In this document: positions 50,135 through 50,243 of the stretch, piece after piece
Numbering within the stretch: the stretch's first letter is position 1
Layout of the letters: the number at the start of each line of letters is the position of its first letter
DNA from: Candidatus Obscuribacter phosphatis
Lineage (GTDB): Bacteria; Cyanobacteriota; Vampirovibrionia; Obscuribacterales; Obscuribacteraceae
Direction of reading: 5' to 3'
DNA length: 50,243 bases
NCBI GenBank assembly: GCA_001899315.1
Contig: MOYA01000003.1
Location: 530,814-581,056 of the forward strand
Position numbers and translations under genes: made by a program
The notes under the pieces: model-generated
Database searches by the model: none
What the model was told of the DNA's origin: nothing
Seen by the model: the letters and a program-made list of their open reading frames with translations, nothing else

Positions 50135-50243
50135 TCAACGCTCAACCTATTTTTATCGAATTGTAAGAGCTGCGAACCCTGCTAAAGAGCACGGTCCTAA
50201 CACTTTCTAAAGTGCATTCTGTCCTGGCTACGACTCTTTGGAC

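Overview
The window reads as a stretch of bacterial chromosome with roughly 50% GC and about 44 protein genes on both strands. I found no rRNA or tRNA gene, no CRISPR array and no recognisable insertion sequence. Many products carry Sec signal peptides, a lipobox or membrane anchors, and there are Spy/CpxP-like, alpha-2-macroglobulin and LolA-like proteins, which suggests a diderm. The mix of TPR, WG-repeat, DUF3592 and DUF2934 proteins and many unrecognised secreted proteins reminds me of Obscuribacter-like Vampirovibrionia (Melainabacteria). That is an impression from family content, not something the sequence proves.

Layout. 1-5.6 kb (minus): an EF-hand protein, a TetR repressor coupled to a ferritin-like diiron protein with a TetR-type palindrome in its promoter, a membrane HExxH-type peptidase with eight-residue repeats, and a secreted TPR protein. 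5.9-12.0 kb (plus): a TPR protein, an SRAP/YedK DNA-damage protein, then a tight run of overlapping genes (coiled-coil secreted protein, Rieske oxygenase, small membrane protein, alpha/beta hydrolase, calpain-like peptidase). 12.2-20.4 kb: a small EF-hand-like protein, a Pro/Ala repeat array, and two paralogous OmpR-type regulators with two paralogous PAS histidine kinases. 20.5-28.6 kb: sirtuin, YiiX-like hydrolase, two coupled LolA-like proteins, a TPR membrane protein, zinc-ribbon and DUF3592 proteins. 29-37 kb: a 1456-residue thioester alpha-2-macroglobulin lying between two copies of a 92-bp sequence, a pair of secreted paralogs, a jelly-roll-like protein and an alpha/beta hydrolase. 37.2-40.2 kb (minus): a visibly GC-richer MoxR ATPase / VWA / membrane protein operon with a good terminator. 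40.9-43.2 kb: GT2 glycosyltransferase, tam-like methyltransferase, and a membrane protein with two L7/L12-like helical repeats. 43.3-50.1 kb: Spy/CpxP-like protein, ChaN/EreA-like protein, DUF2934 protein, TPR protein, WG-repeat lipoprotein and a membrane-anchored hypothetical.

How the genes work together. Clear functional units are the TetR/diiron pair, the HK2-RR2 two-component pair, the MoxR-VWA-membrane operon (family logic: AAA+ remodeller plus metal-binding VWA adaptor), and the coupled Rieske-to-calpain run. The rest are mostly single envelope proteins.

The most unusual property is the number of short tandem arrays, each with its own unit (9, 12, 14, 15, 17, 19/20, 24, 27, 37-40 or 39 bp). 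Intergenic arrays repeatedly sit at gene ends, and four (at 12013, 35056, 37320 and 45746) duplicate the last codons together with the stop codon of the adjacent gene. Arrays inside genes use units that are multiples of three.
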